Shown in pieces: positions 51,029 through 63,293 of a DNA stretch of 64,000 nt (position 1 is the first letter of the stretch; every line of letters starts with the position of its first letter). Below the pieces are notes generated by a model. That model did not search any database and was not told the origin of the DNA. It saw only the letters and a program-made list of their open reading frames with translations. The translations under genes were made by a program, and so were the position numbers. This DNA comes from Phytopythium helicoides. Its lineage: Eukaryota; Oomycota; Peronosporomycetes; Pythiales; Pythiaceae. Where the stretch lies: NCBI GenBank assembly GCA_024867545.1, contig JANFNE010000007.1:434001-498000 (forward strand). The letters run 5' to 3'.

Positions 51029-53418
51029 TTAGTCTTCTGTGACTCGTCCTCCTTCCCAATCAATGATCTTTCTACGAAAGCACTGGAAATCGATAGCACA
51101 AGCCACTACAGTTACGCATCTTTCTTGTGGTCGCCAGAAAACCGGAGCACCAGAAGCGCGACCGACAATGAAGCAAAGTCCAGGCATCAGCAGCGACTTG
51201 CTCGAGGTCGCGCTGTCTCGCTGCTTGCCACCCAGCACGTTCGCGTCCGACTCGGTGACTGTCGCGTCAAGGTTCGTGATGCGCTTTCCAATACCTGGAG
51301 CGTCTTCATACACGACGTTCTTGCTCTCCTTCTTGGGAGGGCACGGCTTGACAGCAGCTTCTTCGGCGGCTTCCTGAGGAGACTCACCTTCGCGAAGGCG
51401 CTTCGGCTGGCATGCATCCGGGATGAACTGCGAGCGACATACACCATAAGCAAACCGAGATTTACACAAGTGAGAATCGAAACCACTCACCTCGGCAGGT
51501 CCAGTGTACCCTGCGCAAACCGACTCCCCGAGGTACCTCAATGTGATACCGTGGCTTGCGTCACCAATCGGCTGACCATTAATGATCACATAGGGAACCC
51601 ATGGTGCCTTAATCTTTGATCGAGCCTCGACATGCTGGAGATTCGCGAAACACAGCGTCAGAACCACTCAAAAGTGAACACGAGAAAAGCTTGGGACAGT
51701 ATACCTTTCGAAGAAGAGCTTCGCTCTTGGTGTCATAGCAAGTCTTCATCCGCGTAAGTACATCGCCAGAGAAGCACTTGCCCACGATAGCACTCCACGT
51801 AAGGCCCTTATGGTCGCTGCTCTCCATGCACGCAAGAGAGTTGATCTGTGGTCCGATCTCAGGAACCTCCTCGATCACACAACTGAGCCACCGGTGGCCC
51901 ATGCACTCCACGAGGCCCTTTGTGCACATAAAGTTGCCATCTTGGTCAATGGTCGTGCCCGCCGCAGGAACAGGGCTGGTAATGAGCTAAAGTGTTAGGG
52001 AAGTGCTATGGAATCCTCGAACATTGCGGCAACGTACACAAAGTCGACGATCTTGTGGAACCTGTATAATCAGCAAATGAAATGTGGCGTGTGAGAGTCA
52101 GTATCTACAGAAAAGGAATCATGACCGAACACGTACTGGGGGTCTTGCATGAGCTTGAGAAGTGGCCTGGTGATGAAGGACATGCATCCGGGGCTAGAAG
52201 ACACATATTTATGTCAATGCATGAGGCTGATGATGACTCCGTCTGACATGTCCTTACCAGAAAGCTCGCCAATACATCTCCATCCGCGTCTTTCCGGTGG
52301 TGACACCACCGTTCACGACCGCTGGCTGCTGCTGCTCCGGAGCCTCCACGTTCTTCTCACCAACGTTGACCTTCGGGTCTGGCTTTGCCAACAGGTTCTC
52401 AGGTGCTGCAGCATTCTCGACCGGGAAGTTCTTTTGCGGTCCTGCCAGCGCCGCACACTCCTGTGGGTATGACTCGGTCGGGCCTTTGTAAGCCTGACAA
52501 ATGCTGGTCTTGAGTGTAATGAGGCCAACGCCTTCCGTCGCCGATCCCAGCACGACGTCGTTTACGACCGTCTACATCCGCATAGATAGTATCTACGTTA
52601 GCGCGATTGTCCTCCAGAGACAGTTGAGCAAGAGCAGTAGTCCACGAACGTATGGCATCCAGAGCACCGATCCCGCCCGGTCCCTGCGAATCATCTGCAG
52701 CAACAAGTCCTTGCTTCGCGTGTCGAAGCACTCCTTAACGACGACACGCTCCTCGTCCGTCAGGCAGTTCTTCATCTTGGTGTTCCAGTCCCCAACTCGG
52801 CCGGACTCGTCGCCCTCAATGCACTGGTCGCCCCAACCGTCAGAACCTGGTCATGTAGATCGCGACCAGCATCGATAACAACGCACGGCAATATTGGAGA
52901 GGTACTTGACCACGTCGTCGCGGTCCTTGTCCATGACGCAGACCTGCCAGCGGTGGCCCGTGCACTCGATCGGGCCGGCCTCGCACTCGATGGCGCCGTC
53001 CTTCTCCGTCATTCCCGCGGCCGGGATGAGCCTGCGTCAGATCGCCGAGGTCAGCCAGCGCTCCATCACCTCAACATTCATCCGCGCGTACGTCAGGTCC
53101 ACAATGTTCCGGAACCTGTCGCCACCACCACGTCAGCACCTGGACCACCGGCAGCAACCCCAACAGCCACAAGAACGTACTGCTCGCTGCGCACGAGCTC
53201 CAGCAGCGGGTCGCCCACGAACCACTGGCACGCGGGGCTGCGTCAGCAAGCACCGTCAGCCTCCGCCTCGCCCGCCAGCCGCCGCGCGCGCCGCACCAGA
53301 AGGCGCGGAAGAAGACGCGCAGCCCCACGCGGTGCTGCGCCGCGACGCCCTCGGCCGCCGCCAGCGCGCCGCTCAGCGCCGGCAGCGCCAGCAGCAGCAG
53401 CGACAGCAGGCGCGTCAT
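51029..53418 (-). CDS. Secreted or lysosomal protein with two GILT thiol-reductase domains
   Basis: Starts with signal peptide MTRLLSLLLLALPALSG at 53418. Splicing at 53297/53237 builds the active site RAFCPACQWFVGDPLLELV (CxxC). Then, via a 24-nt exon (RNIVDLT), LIPAAGMTEKDG, CEAGPIECTGHRWQVCVM, CSDGWGDQCIEGDES and NTKMKNCLTDEER form GILT domain 1. A linker (AAPENLLAKPDPKVNVGEKN) leads to domain 2: RAFCPGCMSFITRPLLKL, a 22-nt exon, CTKGLVECMGHRWLSC, LACMESSDHKGL, GKCFSGDVLTRMKTCYDT, and APWVPYVIINGQPIGDASHG. GILT proteins reduce protein disulfides in acidic compartments. The intron positions of the two domains correspond. The junction after EQY (about 53177) does not give a clean phase. Confidence 0.78.
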
Positions 53419-53718
53419 GCTCAGGCGGTCGGTCGCTCGGTCGGTCGGTCGCTCGGGGGCTGCAGGAAGAGCAGGCGGCGCCAATGCCGCCGCGTGGGCG
53501 CCGACACTTTACCGTTTGCGGCAGGCACTCGCCGCAGAGGTGTGTGGGCCACACCCAATTGCGTGTGGGCCACACCACCCGCCGACTATTGTGAGAGCCG
53601 GACAAGATACTTTTTTTCCGCCGCCTTTGCGCTCTGAGCCGAGCAGCTACTCGCGAACTGGCTGCCACCTTGAAGCTGATGGCGAGCGTGGGCCGCTGGC
53701 ATTTCTGCTCAGCCAACT

Positions 53719-54626
53719 ATGGAGGCGGCGGTGGGCGGAGGGCTCTCGCCCTCGGAGCTCGACGCCCACCGACAGGTGCTCGAGATGGCGCGCACGATCG
53801 AGGAGCTGCAGCGAGACTTCGCGAACATGCAGGAGGAGCTCAGCGCGGCGTATGAGCAGCTCCGCGAGAGGCCTGCGGGGCAAAAGAGCGACGAGGGCGA
53901 GTCGCCGAGTCGTAAAGAGTGCTGGGGTGGAGGTGGTGGGGACGGACGGTGCTGCTCACACGAGCAAGAGGCTCGTGAGCTCAAGAAGGTGGGTGGTTGT
54001 ACCATTGACCGAAAGACGGTCAACCCAGGAGCTCACGCGGAAGGCTTTCGTAGCTCATCGAGGTCAAGGACGTCGCGCTGAAAGAGGCATTGGATCAGAG
54101 GAACCTGTACCGAGTAGAGCTGGATAAGGCAGAGGTGCTCATTCGAGAACTGCGTTCGTTGCACATTGAGGTGATCGGCGGTCGTGGAAACGCGTCTTCG
54201 CTGAAGACTGCAGTAGTCCCGAGCTGCGCATGGTACTCATCTGGTACTGCAGATGTGCGTGTGCCTCCCTCGCTCTCGGCATCGGCCCTGCTAGGCACGT
54301 CGGGTTCCATTGCAGCTCCGCACACAGAGAGGTTTGACGACGGGAGCTCGTACCAGAAAAAGGAGAACGACTCGCTGTTCTGGCGGAAGCAATACCGGGA
54401 AGCTGTACGTATGCGCAAGAAGCCGGGCGTCGTTACGACGACGGGTTCTAGTAGAAACATCACAACGAATTCGAAGCCAGAAAAGCCCTCGCTCAAGATT
54501 TTCTCGGCTCCCAACACCCAGCGCCAGCGTGTGATCACGGACGAGAGCATCCCATTCTCGCGGTACATTGGTATCAGCGCACGCCAGCACGAGATCATCA
54601 AGGAACAGCACCGCATCCTGTCGTAG
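53719..54626 (+). CDS. Coiled-coil protein, function unknown
   Basis: Exons 53719-53988 and 54054-54626 give 280 residues. The N-terminal third is helical with heptads (HRQVLEMARTIEELQRDFA, MQEELSAAYEQLRE). A Gly/Cys-rich insert follows, then the helix continues across the intron (EQEARELKK|LIEVKDVALKEALDQR, YRVELDKAEVLIRELRSLH). The C-terminal half is Ser/Thr-rich and ends with IPFSRYIGISARQHEIIKEQ. No domain I recognise. The intron is 65 nt, GT-AG. The gene is divergent from the double-GILT gene (300 bases apart) and convergent with the repeat protein at 54776. Confidence 0.65.
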
Positions 54627-54775
54627 GCCCTAGTCAAAAGTATATACATTGGGAACTAGCGAGCGAGTCTGGCAGTTCGGTCGCTCATTTAGGGGGAGCG
54701 GGAGTAAAGCTACAACAGACTGGAAACAGCTACGGCTGACGACACGAAACGAAGCCTCGGTCGATGTCAAAGTGT

Positions 54776-56729
54776 TCACAGGCTCTTCTCTTCAGCAACG
54801 GGACTCGCACTCGCATCCGGTACTGGAGCTGGCGGATGCTCCTCCGACTTGGCACCCTCGGAAGGCTCAGCAAGAGGACTCTGCTTTGCGTCGGCTACTT
54901 CGCTCTCGGACTCCTCGGCTAGCGAGCCACTTGCCTCTGCGTCCGTGTCAGGTGTGTCGAAAATCTTCCCCTCTCGAGCTGCCTTGATGGCCTCGTTGAT
55001 GACTGCCCGCCGCTTGAACTCGGGTGTGTTCTTGGGCATCTCTGGCGCCGGAATGGTCCGGCCGTCAACGACGAGATGGGTGACGCGTTCGTACGGGAAA
55101 GACTCGACGCTCGACTCGTGGAAGAAGCCACGGAACCGCAGACGACGCAGGTTGATCTCGTAGATCTTTTCTTGGGGACGGATATCGACGACAAAGCCTG
55201 ATCCGAACTTGGTCACGACGCGTTCACCCTTTTGGAACTTGGGCTTTCTGCACGAACCCATGATGCAAAGAGAGGTCAGTCAGATCACAAGATGTGTCAT
55301 ATACAACTCAACGACCATCGTGCACACGTACGGAGCCATCTTGATGGTCGCGATGGACGACACGCGTTGTCTCACGCTCGAGAGGGTCGTCAAGCCACCC
55401 GAAGCCGATGCCTTGACTGACGCAGATGCGTTGAAGACCGAGTTCCGCGTGATGTTCAGGATCGAGGTCAACCGCGTGTTCTGTGCGCCACTGGAATTGC
55501 TCACATACACCAGAGATGCCTCTGCGTACGCATCGTGGATGTACAGCATGGGTGCTTGCGTCGTTGTGGTCAGTGAAGAGTCCAACTTGACCTCGTACGT
55601 CTCGTCCTCCTCGCGATAGCAGACAATCTGGCCAAGTCCGTACGGCGTCTTGACGCGCTCGCCATCCGCGAAATGGGTCCGGCGCTGGAGCAGGCGCACC
55701 GAGTCTTCGTTCATGTAAGCCGTAGCGCCGCAGGGCGTCTGCAACACGAAGAACTTGTCTTCGCGCACCTCGGTCACGGTGCACGTGCCGAAAATCGTGA
55801 CAGCCTTGCCGTACTCGCGCGAGCCCTTTTTACTGCTGTAAAGTTCACGGCGCACAGGCAACAAGTGAGTGATGATGATGAAAATGTGATTCAAGTCGGG
55901 TTCAAGCCGATTACCTCTTGCTGGGCGCCGACGCCGACACGGACTGGCTGCGCTTGGCGAAGACGTTCGGGTAGCCAACGCTGGGCGTACTGCTGCGCAG
56001 CGACGAGTACCCCTCGAACAGCATGTTCTTGGTGTTCTGCATAATGGATCCGCGCGTGATCTTTTCAAACTTCTTGGTGGTAGCCTTCATGCGCCAGACG
56101 TGCTCGTCGTCCCAGCGCCAGTCGAGCGCGATGCTGTACATGTCGTCCTCGACGTAGTAGTGCTCGACGGTGGCGAGTCCCCAGCGCGTCTTGACGCGCT
56201 CGCCGACCACCGACTTGATCTCGCGGATGATGGCGTCCTCGCGCAGGTACGCGACGCTGTTGGGCACAAGCTGCACGATGTAGAATCCGTCCTCGAGGCG
56301 CAGGTCGAGCACGGTGCCCGTACCAAAGACCGTGGCGACGCACTGTCCCCGTCGCCACTTGAAGGCGTCGGCCGATGGCTCGGCGTCTGCCGCGGCCGCG
56401 CCGTCCGTGGCGGGGTCGGGCGCCGAGCTCTGGCGGATGCTCATCTTGCGGTAGAGCGACGTGGCCGTCTGCTCGATGGACATGCCGCGCCTGCGCAGCG
56501 CCGCGGCGGCTGCCGACGCGGCGGACGGCGGGGGCAGCGCGCCGTCGTGCGACTTGCGCTCGCTGGGGAAGTCGGGCAGCTCTCCCAGCTCGTCGGCGTC
56601 ACCCGCGGGGCCGTCGTGGTCCTTGCCCTCCTTCTTCTGCAGCAGGTACGTGGGCACGCGCGGCAGCAGGCTGCCGATGCCCAGGAACTTCTTCTTGGCG
56701 GCCGCGCCGCCCTCCTCCGTCGACACCAT
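54776..56729 (-). CDS. Protein of five repeated 'GxxVxTxxGxGxV' beta modules, unknown function
   Basis: Exons (minus) 56729-55915, 55835-55326, 55247-54776 give 598 residues. Five modules of a small beta-barrel-like pattern occur: GQCVATVFGTGTVLDLRLED, GERVKTRWGLATVEHYYVED, GKAVTIFGTCTVTEVREDK, GERVKTPYGLGQIVCYREED and GERVVTKFGSGFVVDIRPQ. Each is followed by xxYxVxLxx. Between modules 2 and 3 and between 4 and 5 there are Ser/Thr-rich linkers, and the C-terminus is acidic (DAEASGSLAEESESEVADAK). The modules resemble SH3/Tudor/KOW-type barrels in length, but I cannot name the family. No signal peptide or membrane helix. A (GA)n tract lies just before the start codon. Confidence 0.7.
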
Positions 56730-57189
56730 GAGCTCCAGCAGGTAAGAGAGAGAGAGAGAGAGAGCGAGAGGCTTGGCTACTGCTGGCGTGGCGCGCGTTG
56801 GAGTGCTCGCAGCTCCCGTGCTCGTGCTACGTAGCTCCCCCTCCGTCCTTTCCGCCGGCCGCGCGGAATTGGACGACCGGACCGCGGGATTAGCGGACAG
56901 CCGAATATGAGATATGTCGAATGCTTTGTCTGTTTAAATTGCCATTGTACTGTCATTTAGTAGAGAAAAAACATATATATGAGATTTGACATGGTTGACG
57001 GGAGGTTTAGCGAATGGTCGAGTCGTCGACTTGGTCGAGCGCGAGAAACGATCCCGCTAATCAGATGTTTCGCCTAAAAGCTAGGGATTACTTCGTAAAA
57101 CGTATCGGTCTTTTGACACATGTAAAAGTAACTCGAACAAGTTGACGGCGCTGTCGAGAGGTGGCAGCCACCGACGACCCAAGTTGAAG
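56730..57189. other. intergenic, no gene seen
   Basis: About 460 bases between the start of the five-module gene and the stop of the LisH-like gene, including the (GA)n tract and an AT-rich part around 56930-57000. Confidence 0.5.
56745..56764. repeat. (GA)n microsatellite
   Basis: About ten GA units immediately upstream of the minus-strand start at 56729, so it would be a CT-rich tract in the 5' leader or promoter. Confidence 0.9.
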
Positions 57190-58990
57190 TCAGCTCGTGA
57201 TCTGCTGCCACTCCTTGTTGTTGAGCGTGTGCACCGACTCGCTGCGCAGCTGGTTGTAGTGTCAGGTGCTTGCCGACGAGCCCGCGGTTGGCCACGACCT
57301 TGACCTTCGCCGTCTTCTTGCGGCGCACCACACGCGGCCGCCCGTCCACATCCAGCACCAGCAGCTCCTCCGTGTCGCTGTCTCCGTCCTCGCTGTTGAG
57401 CTCGAACGCGTGAAAGTCGAGTGGGTCGCATCGATGCAGCGCCCGCACTCGCGCTGCCTCCTTCAGCTGGTGCTCCTCAGCAGCCGCCCTCGCAGACTCG
57501 GCCTGCTTTACACGCATCTCGGCAGATGACGGCTGACGCAAAAAGGGCTCGTGTCAGTGGGCCACCACAATCATGGAGATAAATACGCTAGTCTACAATC
57601 AATCGCACCCGGTAGAAAGAAACGTCCAGCAAGAGCTGCTTGCAGAACACACAGATCGGCACCTCGTCGTAAAAGTGAGCGATTTGAGATCGGTCTCCGG
57701 AGTCTTCTTCTCCTCGCTCACCATCATTACCGCCGCCAGATTCTCTGCACTTTGGATCGGATGCGGAACGATTCGGCAAATGCAAGTCGCCGTTGGATGC
57801 CGTTGTAGAAACGCTCCATTTCGACCGTAGATCAAAGATGGCCTTGTAAGTCACCCTCATGATCAAGCTTTTCTTTGGAAAGACAAACTCGCACAATCCG
57901 CACGGCTCTTTGGTCAGTCCGTCCATAGCGCTGCTGAGCAATTCGGTCTGCTCGGCGGCAAGCACCCGTCGGAGCTGCCGCTGCTTCTCTCGTGCTTGAA
58001 TTTTCCCGATTGTTCGCTTCGACTTTTCAAACTCTTGGTTGTACGCGTTGGATTTGGCTCGCACACGCCGAATGGTCTTGATCGCTTCTTTCGAAAGCGA
58101 AGAGTACTGGGACATCAGCAGTTCTTCGCTCATCTCCTCCAGCAGCAATGTAGTCTCTGTTTCCTTGGGCTTCTTCTCATCGTCGCTCTCGTCTGGACTC
58201 ACTGCGATGTTTGTGTCTGTGATTTGCGGTAAGGCGCCAACGGCAACATTGCTAAAATGGCGAGCACTAGGACCATTGGTCGCCTTCAAACTTTGACAGC
58301 GCGTCATTGACTTTTCGCTCTTTGGCGATCGGGTCTCGGGGGTTTCCATGACGGCTCCGAGCAGTATCGGTGATCCTGGCCGAATCTTGGTTGGAGAAGA
58401 GGACAAGTTCGCGCGATGTGAGAGTGTGCTAGCAGCACTAATAGGCCGAAGCGGTCGCTTCAAGCCGGGCTGGGAACCACTTAAAGATACGAGCTCTGGT
58501 GTGCTTCGGCAAGTAATCGCCGACTTAGGGCGAAATCCGGCGTCCGGTCTATTGTTTGGAGACGGTTGCGCCACGAGTTCTGGTGTCGACGACGATCCTC
58601 GAGATCGAAAGGCGTTGCTCTTCTTGACGACTCGTTGGTCACAGTCCACCACTTTCTTCTTGCTCATCAGGATGGTGGGCTGTTGCCACGGTGGCTGGGA
58701 TGCCACGCTAAGCTTTTTAGTTGACCCGAGTCTCTGTGCGAGAAGGGACTCGAGCAACGTCCTCAGGACTGGAGCGGCTGGATGTTTGTCAGCGTCAGGG
58801 ATCGTATGCAGCAGTAGCTCTAGCAGAGCCTCTCGCTTGGACTGCTGTGGCGCCAGGCGGTCCAACCGCACGCCCTCGATGTCGAACGCCTGCACCGTGG
58901 CGTGGAAGGCGGATCGCTCGAGCCAGTCGCGCACGAGCAGCAGCGCAAGCTCCTCCGCCTGGTCTCGGGGTCCTCCGCGTCTTCTGCCAT
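57190..58990 (-). CDS. LisH-like / Cys-motif protein of unknown function, with frame breaks at both ends
   Basis: Main exon from about 58990 to 57607, second exon 57532-57190 (joined DVSFYR|PSSAEMRVKQ, phase 0). The N-terminal segment (ELALLLVRDWLERSAFHATV, FDIEGVRL) looks like a LisH-type dimerisation helix pair. The middle is Ser/Pro-rich, then a helical region (EELLMSQYSSLSKEAIKTIR, NQEFEKSKRTIGKIQAREKQ), then a paired Cys motif (CGLCEFVFPKKSL ... HFYDEVPICVFCKQ) that may bind zinc. The last part is charged and ends NNKEWQQITS. ATG 58990 is out of frame with the LisH segment by one missing base (CCCC run), and the last 24 codons need one surplus base removed near 57262. Estimated length about 575 residues. 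Confidence 0.6.
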
Positions 58991-59152
58991 CCGTCGCTCG
59001 CAATCGCAGTGGCCATCATGGACACCATGTCGGCCGGCCCGAAATACAGCGATGTTGAAGTGGTTGGCACGGCGCGATGGCCATCAGGGCCGGGACCGAA
59101 ATAGTGACACCGCGCCGGCAAAACCTGCAGTTGCCATCGAGGCGAGACGGCG

Positions 59153-62100
59153 ATGGTGACGCTCGACGTGTGCGGCGTGGCGGTGGACTTCCCGTTCCAG
59201 CCCTACGACTCGCAGCTCGTGTACATGGAGAAGGTGGTGCAGGCGCTGTCGTCCAAGCAGAACGCGATCCTCGAGAGCCCCACGGGCACGGGCAAGGTGC
59301 CTTCGCCGCTGGTCGTTGGCGGTCGGTCGCCGGCCTTTCTGACCTTGCTCCGCATCGGCAGACGCTGTGCCTGCTGTGCGCGACGCTGGGCTGGCGCAGA
59401 CACATGGAGAAGAGCCTGGCGGCGGGCAACGGCCCGGCTGCGGTGTTCGCGCAGCGCAGGCAGCGCCAGCAGCTCGCGTACGAGGACGAGGACAAGCGCG
59501 AGGACGACGCGCCGCTGCTGCCGCGCATCATATACTCGTCGCGCACGCACTCGCAGCTCAAGCAGGTCGTGCAGGAGCTCAAGAACACGGCCTACCGCCC
59601 GCGCGTCGCTGTGCTCGGCTCCAGAGAGCACCTCTGCGTGCACGACAAGGTCTCGCAGATGCGCGGCACGCGCCAGAACCTAGCCTGCCGGTCCACGGTC
59701 AAAGCCAACAAGTCGGTCCTCTGCTGTCGAGCTTTGCCTGCAAACTTCCGATTGCTTACTGCTGTGGTCCCAGGTGCCAGTACAAAGCGGGGTTTGACGC
59801 GTCCGTCCGACGCTCCAAGCAGTCCACACTCCCCATCATGGACATCGAGGAGCTTGTCGAGAGCATGAAGGAGAAGCATGTGCGTTATTTTGATGCTGGA
59901 TTGCTCTCTAGGGTAAACTCACCTATCCATGACGTTTTGCAGATCTGCCCGTTTTTCAAGACTCGCAGTATCGTGGCGGACGCAGAGCTCGTCTTCGTCC
60001 CATACAACTACCTGATTGATCCTATGGCGCGCCGGTCTATCGGCATCTCGCTTGAGAACGCAGTGCTCATCTTTGATGAAGCGCACAACGTCGAATCCAT
60101 TGCAAGTGAAGCCGCATCGTATGCGTTAACATCAGCAGACATCACCGGATGCGTATCGGAAGTGGACCAGTTTATCAAAGCACTCTCAGATCACCAAGTT
60201 GTACTTGGTCCAGGAAGCTCCCTCAACGTCGAGGTTCGTTTAATTAGATATCATGTATCTGTTATGACTCGGCCAACTCAAATTGTGTGGTGCAGTCCGC
60301 CCAGACGCTGAAAGCACTACTGCTGGAAATCGGCAAAGGACTGAACAATTTCCCACTGTCATCCTCAGGAGGATTCACCAAGGTACACACATCTGCTGTG
60401 CATTGCTAGCGTGGGTTTCTTCGAACCTCCTCGACTGACAGAATGTTATGCAGCCCGGCCAATACATATTTGAGTTTTTCCAGCAGTTCAACGTAAACTT
60501 TGACACATGCCCGCTCGTTCTGAGCATGATCGAGGAGATCATTGAAGTGGCGAATGCGGGCAACGACGCTCAACGGGCGGCATCGAAACTGGACTCTCTG
60601 CTTTCATTCTTAGGGACGATATTTCGGAACAAAGAGAAGCATGTCCAGGTAAGTTTGTTAGATTTGTGGCACTCAAAGATGCTCTGCCCTGATGCCTGAG
60701 TATGTTTCATCTAGGCTGCAGAAAACTATCGTGTTCACATTCAAGAAGTCCAGGACAAGTGAGTACTAATAAGAGTCGTAGCGTAGGATAGTGATTCTAA
60801 CACTTGCGATGCATTCGCCTCCAGGTCATCGAGTGGGGGACGAGTATTTAACTCTGTCAGGAAAAACAAGTCGATGCGCGTTTTCAACTATTGGTGTTTT
60901 CATCCGGGGGTTTCTTTCCAAGAAATCTGTGCAAATAACGTCTACAATGTTGTGTTGACAAGGTAATATGCCTGCTGTAAACGGATAAGGAGATGTGTAA
61001 CGTGGCTAACTTGCCTTCTTTTGCTCAGTGGCACACTGTCTCCGCTGGAGACTACCATCAAAGAGTTGGGAATTGAATTTCCGGTCCGGCTTGAGAACAG
61101 CCATGTCATCGATGCCAACCAAGTGTGGGTTGGTGTTGTGGGGACAGGAGTTACCGGAAAGAGACTGAACTCAAGCTATAATTTCCGATCAACTGACGCG
61201 TATATGATCGAGCTGGGCAACACTATCGTGAACTTTACGCGCCTGGTGCCGAAAGGCTTGCTGGTTTTCTTCCCTTCATACACTATTCTGGAGCAGAGTA
61301 TTGAGCGGTGGCAAAAACCTGGCGAAGGAGAGAGCGAGGTCTCCATTTGGGATCGCATCCTTCAGCAAAAAGCAGCTTTTGTTGAGCCCCGTGGTCGGCT
61401 GGATTTCAAGGCTGTGGTGGACGAATACCACGAGACAATCGCAGACAACCCAAACGGCGCAGTTTTCTTTGCAGTGTGTCGTGGAAAGGTACTCAGTACT
61501 TCTTTGTTGTTTTCTGGTGAGGGTTTAGTTGCTAAACTACACATTCTATCGTGCAGGTCAGTGAGGGTATCGACTTTTCCAATGACAAAGGTCGTGCTGT
61601 TGTCATTACTGGACTTCCATTTCCGCCGACAAAAGACCCGAAGATCGTGTTGAAGAAGGGCATCCTTGACCAGGCTCAGGTGGCCCCAGGTCAACTCGTA
61701 AGATGTTTGTAAGGCGAATGAGTATGCTAAGTGTCGAGCCTGACATCCTTGCTTTTGACTGTCATGCGAAAGAAACTCACAGGGAACCAGTGGTACATCC
61801 AGCAAGCTGCGCGGGCCGTTAACCAGGCGATAGGGCGTGTCATTCGCCATCGGCACGATTACGGTGCAATCATTTTGTGTGACGAACGATTCGCCTTGCC
61901 CCAGCAACAAAACTGTTTGTCAAAATGGCTTCAACCGTACTGTCGCCCTTGCAGAAACTACGGTAAGGCTTGCGAAAACATGGACGCCTCTTTGGAGTCT
62001 GTCTACTCACAGTATCATTTGCTCTTTTAATTTCCAGGAGAGGCGCATATTGGGCTCACCCGATTTTTCAAAGCAAACAAAGCTGCGCATCCGGTCGTGC

Positions 62101-63293
62101 CACAGCCTTTGAAGTCAGTTGGTCTTTCAAAGAAATTTGTATCTCCTGTTATTCCGGATCCTCCGTCGTTTTCCAGCGCACCTGGCGATGCACAGGCTCA
62201 GACAAGTCTACGACAGATTTTGGAGGAAGATACAACAGGAATTGGGGATGGGCAATCGTATGTGAACCCAAACCTACTTAGAAAACCAAGCAACACATCT
62301 AAGCAGCAAGGTGTGTCATTTACAAAGGATTCCGGTAGAGATATTCGTGGTCGTTAACCTATGCTCCATTTGTGTACAGCAGTTGCGCCACCGTTTGCAA
62401 GTCGTCTCAACACGGTTCCAAGACAAGAAACAGTACCGCGCAAGCGTACACTTGGCTCGATGCTGGCAGCAAATTCTGCTATTACGGAAACAACATCATC
62501 TATACCTCGCCCGTTTGTTGCACCACGCAGTCGACCAACAGGCTCTATTGCATCAACTGCGGCGCAGGGGAACTTTCCAAGCGAGTTAAGCCGGCAGCAG
62601 TCCGCAAATGACGATTCAAGCACGACTGGACCGGCTGGTGCATTCCCATCCATTGCTCGACGTGTCCTTCCCGCAGAGCAGGTGTCTGAATTATATGGGT
62701 ACGTGCGGCAATTGCACGCAAACAATGATATTGAGGCGGCATTAGAAGGGATTATCCGTCTGCTTGAAAGTCCGAGCTGCCAAGAATTAGTCGATTTGAT
62801 GCCGAAACTTCTGGGAGGCACTATTTCAGCTCGATTCGTCGAGCTAGCAAGATCTCACGGTCTACGAGTGGCTGCTCCCGCTCTTGATGGTGCCGAGAAC
62901 GGAGAGTCAAGTCGAACGGATGCGCCTTCAGCGGGTGGAATCACTTCGTTCTTTGCTAAGCTTCAGCAATCCAAGAGAAGGCGATACCACGGATCTTCAG
63001 AGATCCCTACTGCAGCTGTTATCAAGGACCCGCAGTGCTCTGTCTGTTACGAGATTACTCGCAAGGCGTACGCGTCGCGATGCGGCCACATCTGCTGCCT
63101 CGGGTGCTGGAAAAAGGTACGGAGAATCATTTTCCATGTGAATGTCGGCTTGAGTTGCTAACCTAGGCACTGTGGTGTGAAGATGGAGAAAGATGGCTTT
63201 ACGTCTTGCCCCTTATGCAAAGTGCCAGTCAAGTTGGACCAATTGAGTCTGATTCGTGCAGCCAAGGCAGAATCGACGGCAGAAAGTCACTAG
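59153..63293 (+). CDS. RTEL1: RTEL1-type DNA helicase with C-terminal RING finger
   Basis: About 13 exons. First exon 59153-59296 (48 codons) ends with Walker A ESPTGTGK, continued at 59362 by [16 protein letters not shown]. Superfamily 2 XPD/FANCJ motifs: [15 protein letters not shown], Fe-S cluster Cys ([19 protein letters not shown]), [79 protein letters not shown] and [19 protein letters not shown]. These match RTEL1, which unwinds D-loops and G-quadruplexes and guards telomeres. A Ser/Pro-rich region and a helical (harmonin-like) segment ([17 protein letters not shown]) precede a [43 protein letters not shown]. The last intron appears to use an AAG acceptor. The splice after KANKS (about 59732) is not clean. 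Confidence 0.92.
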
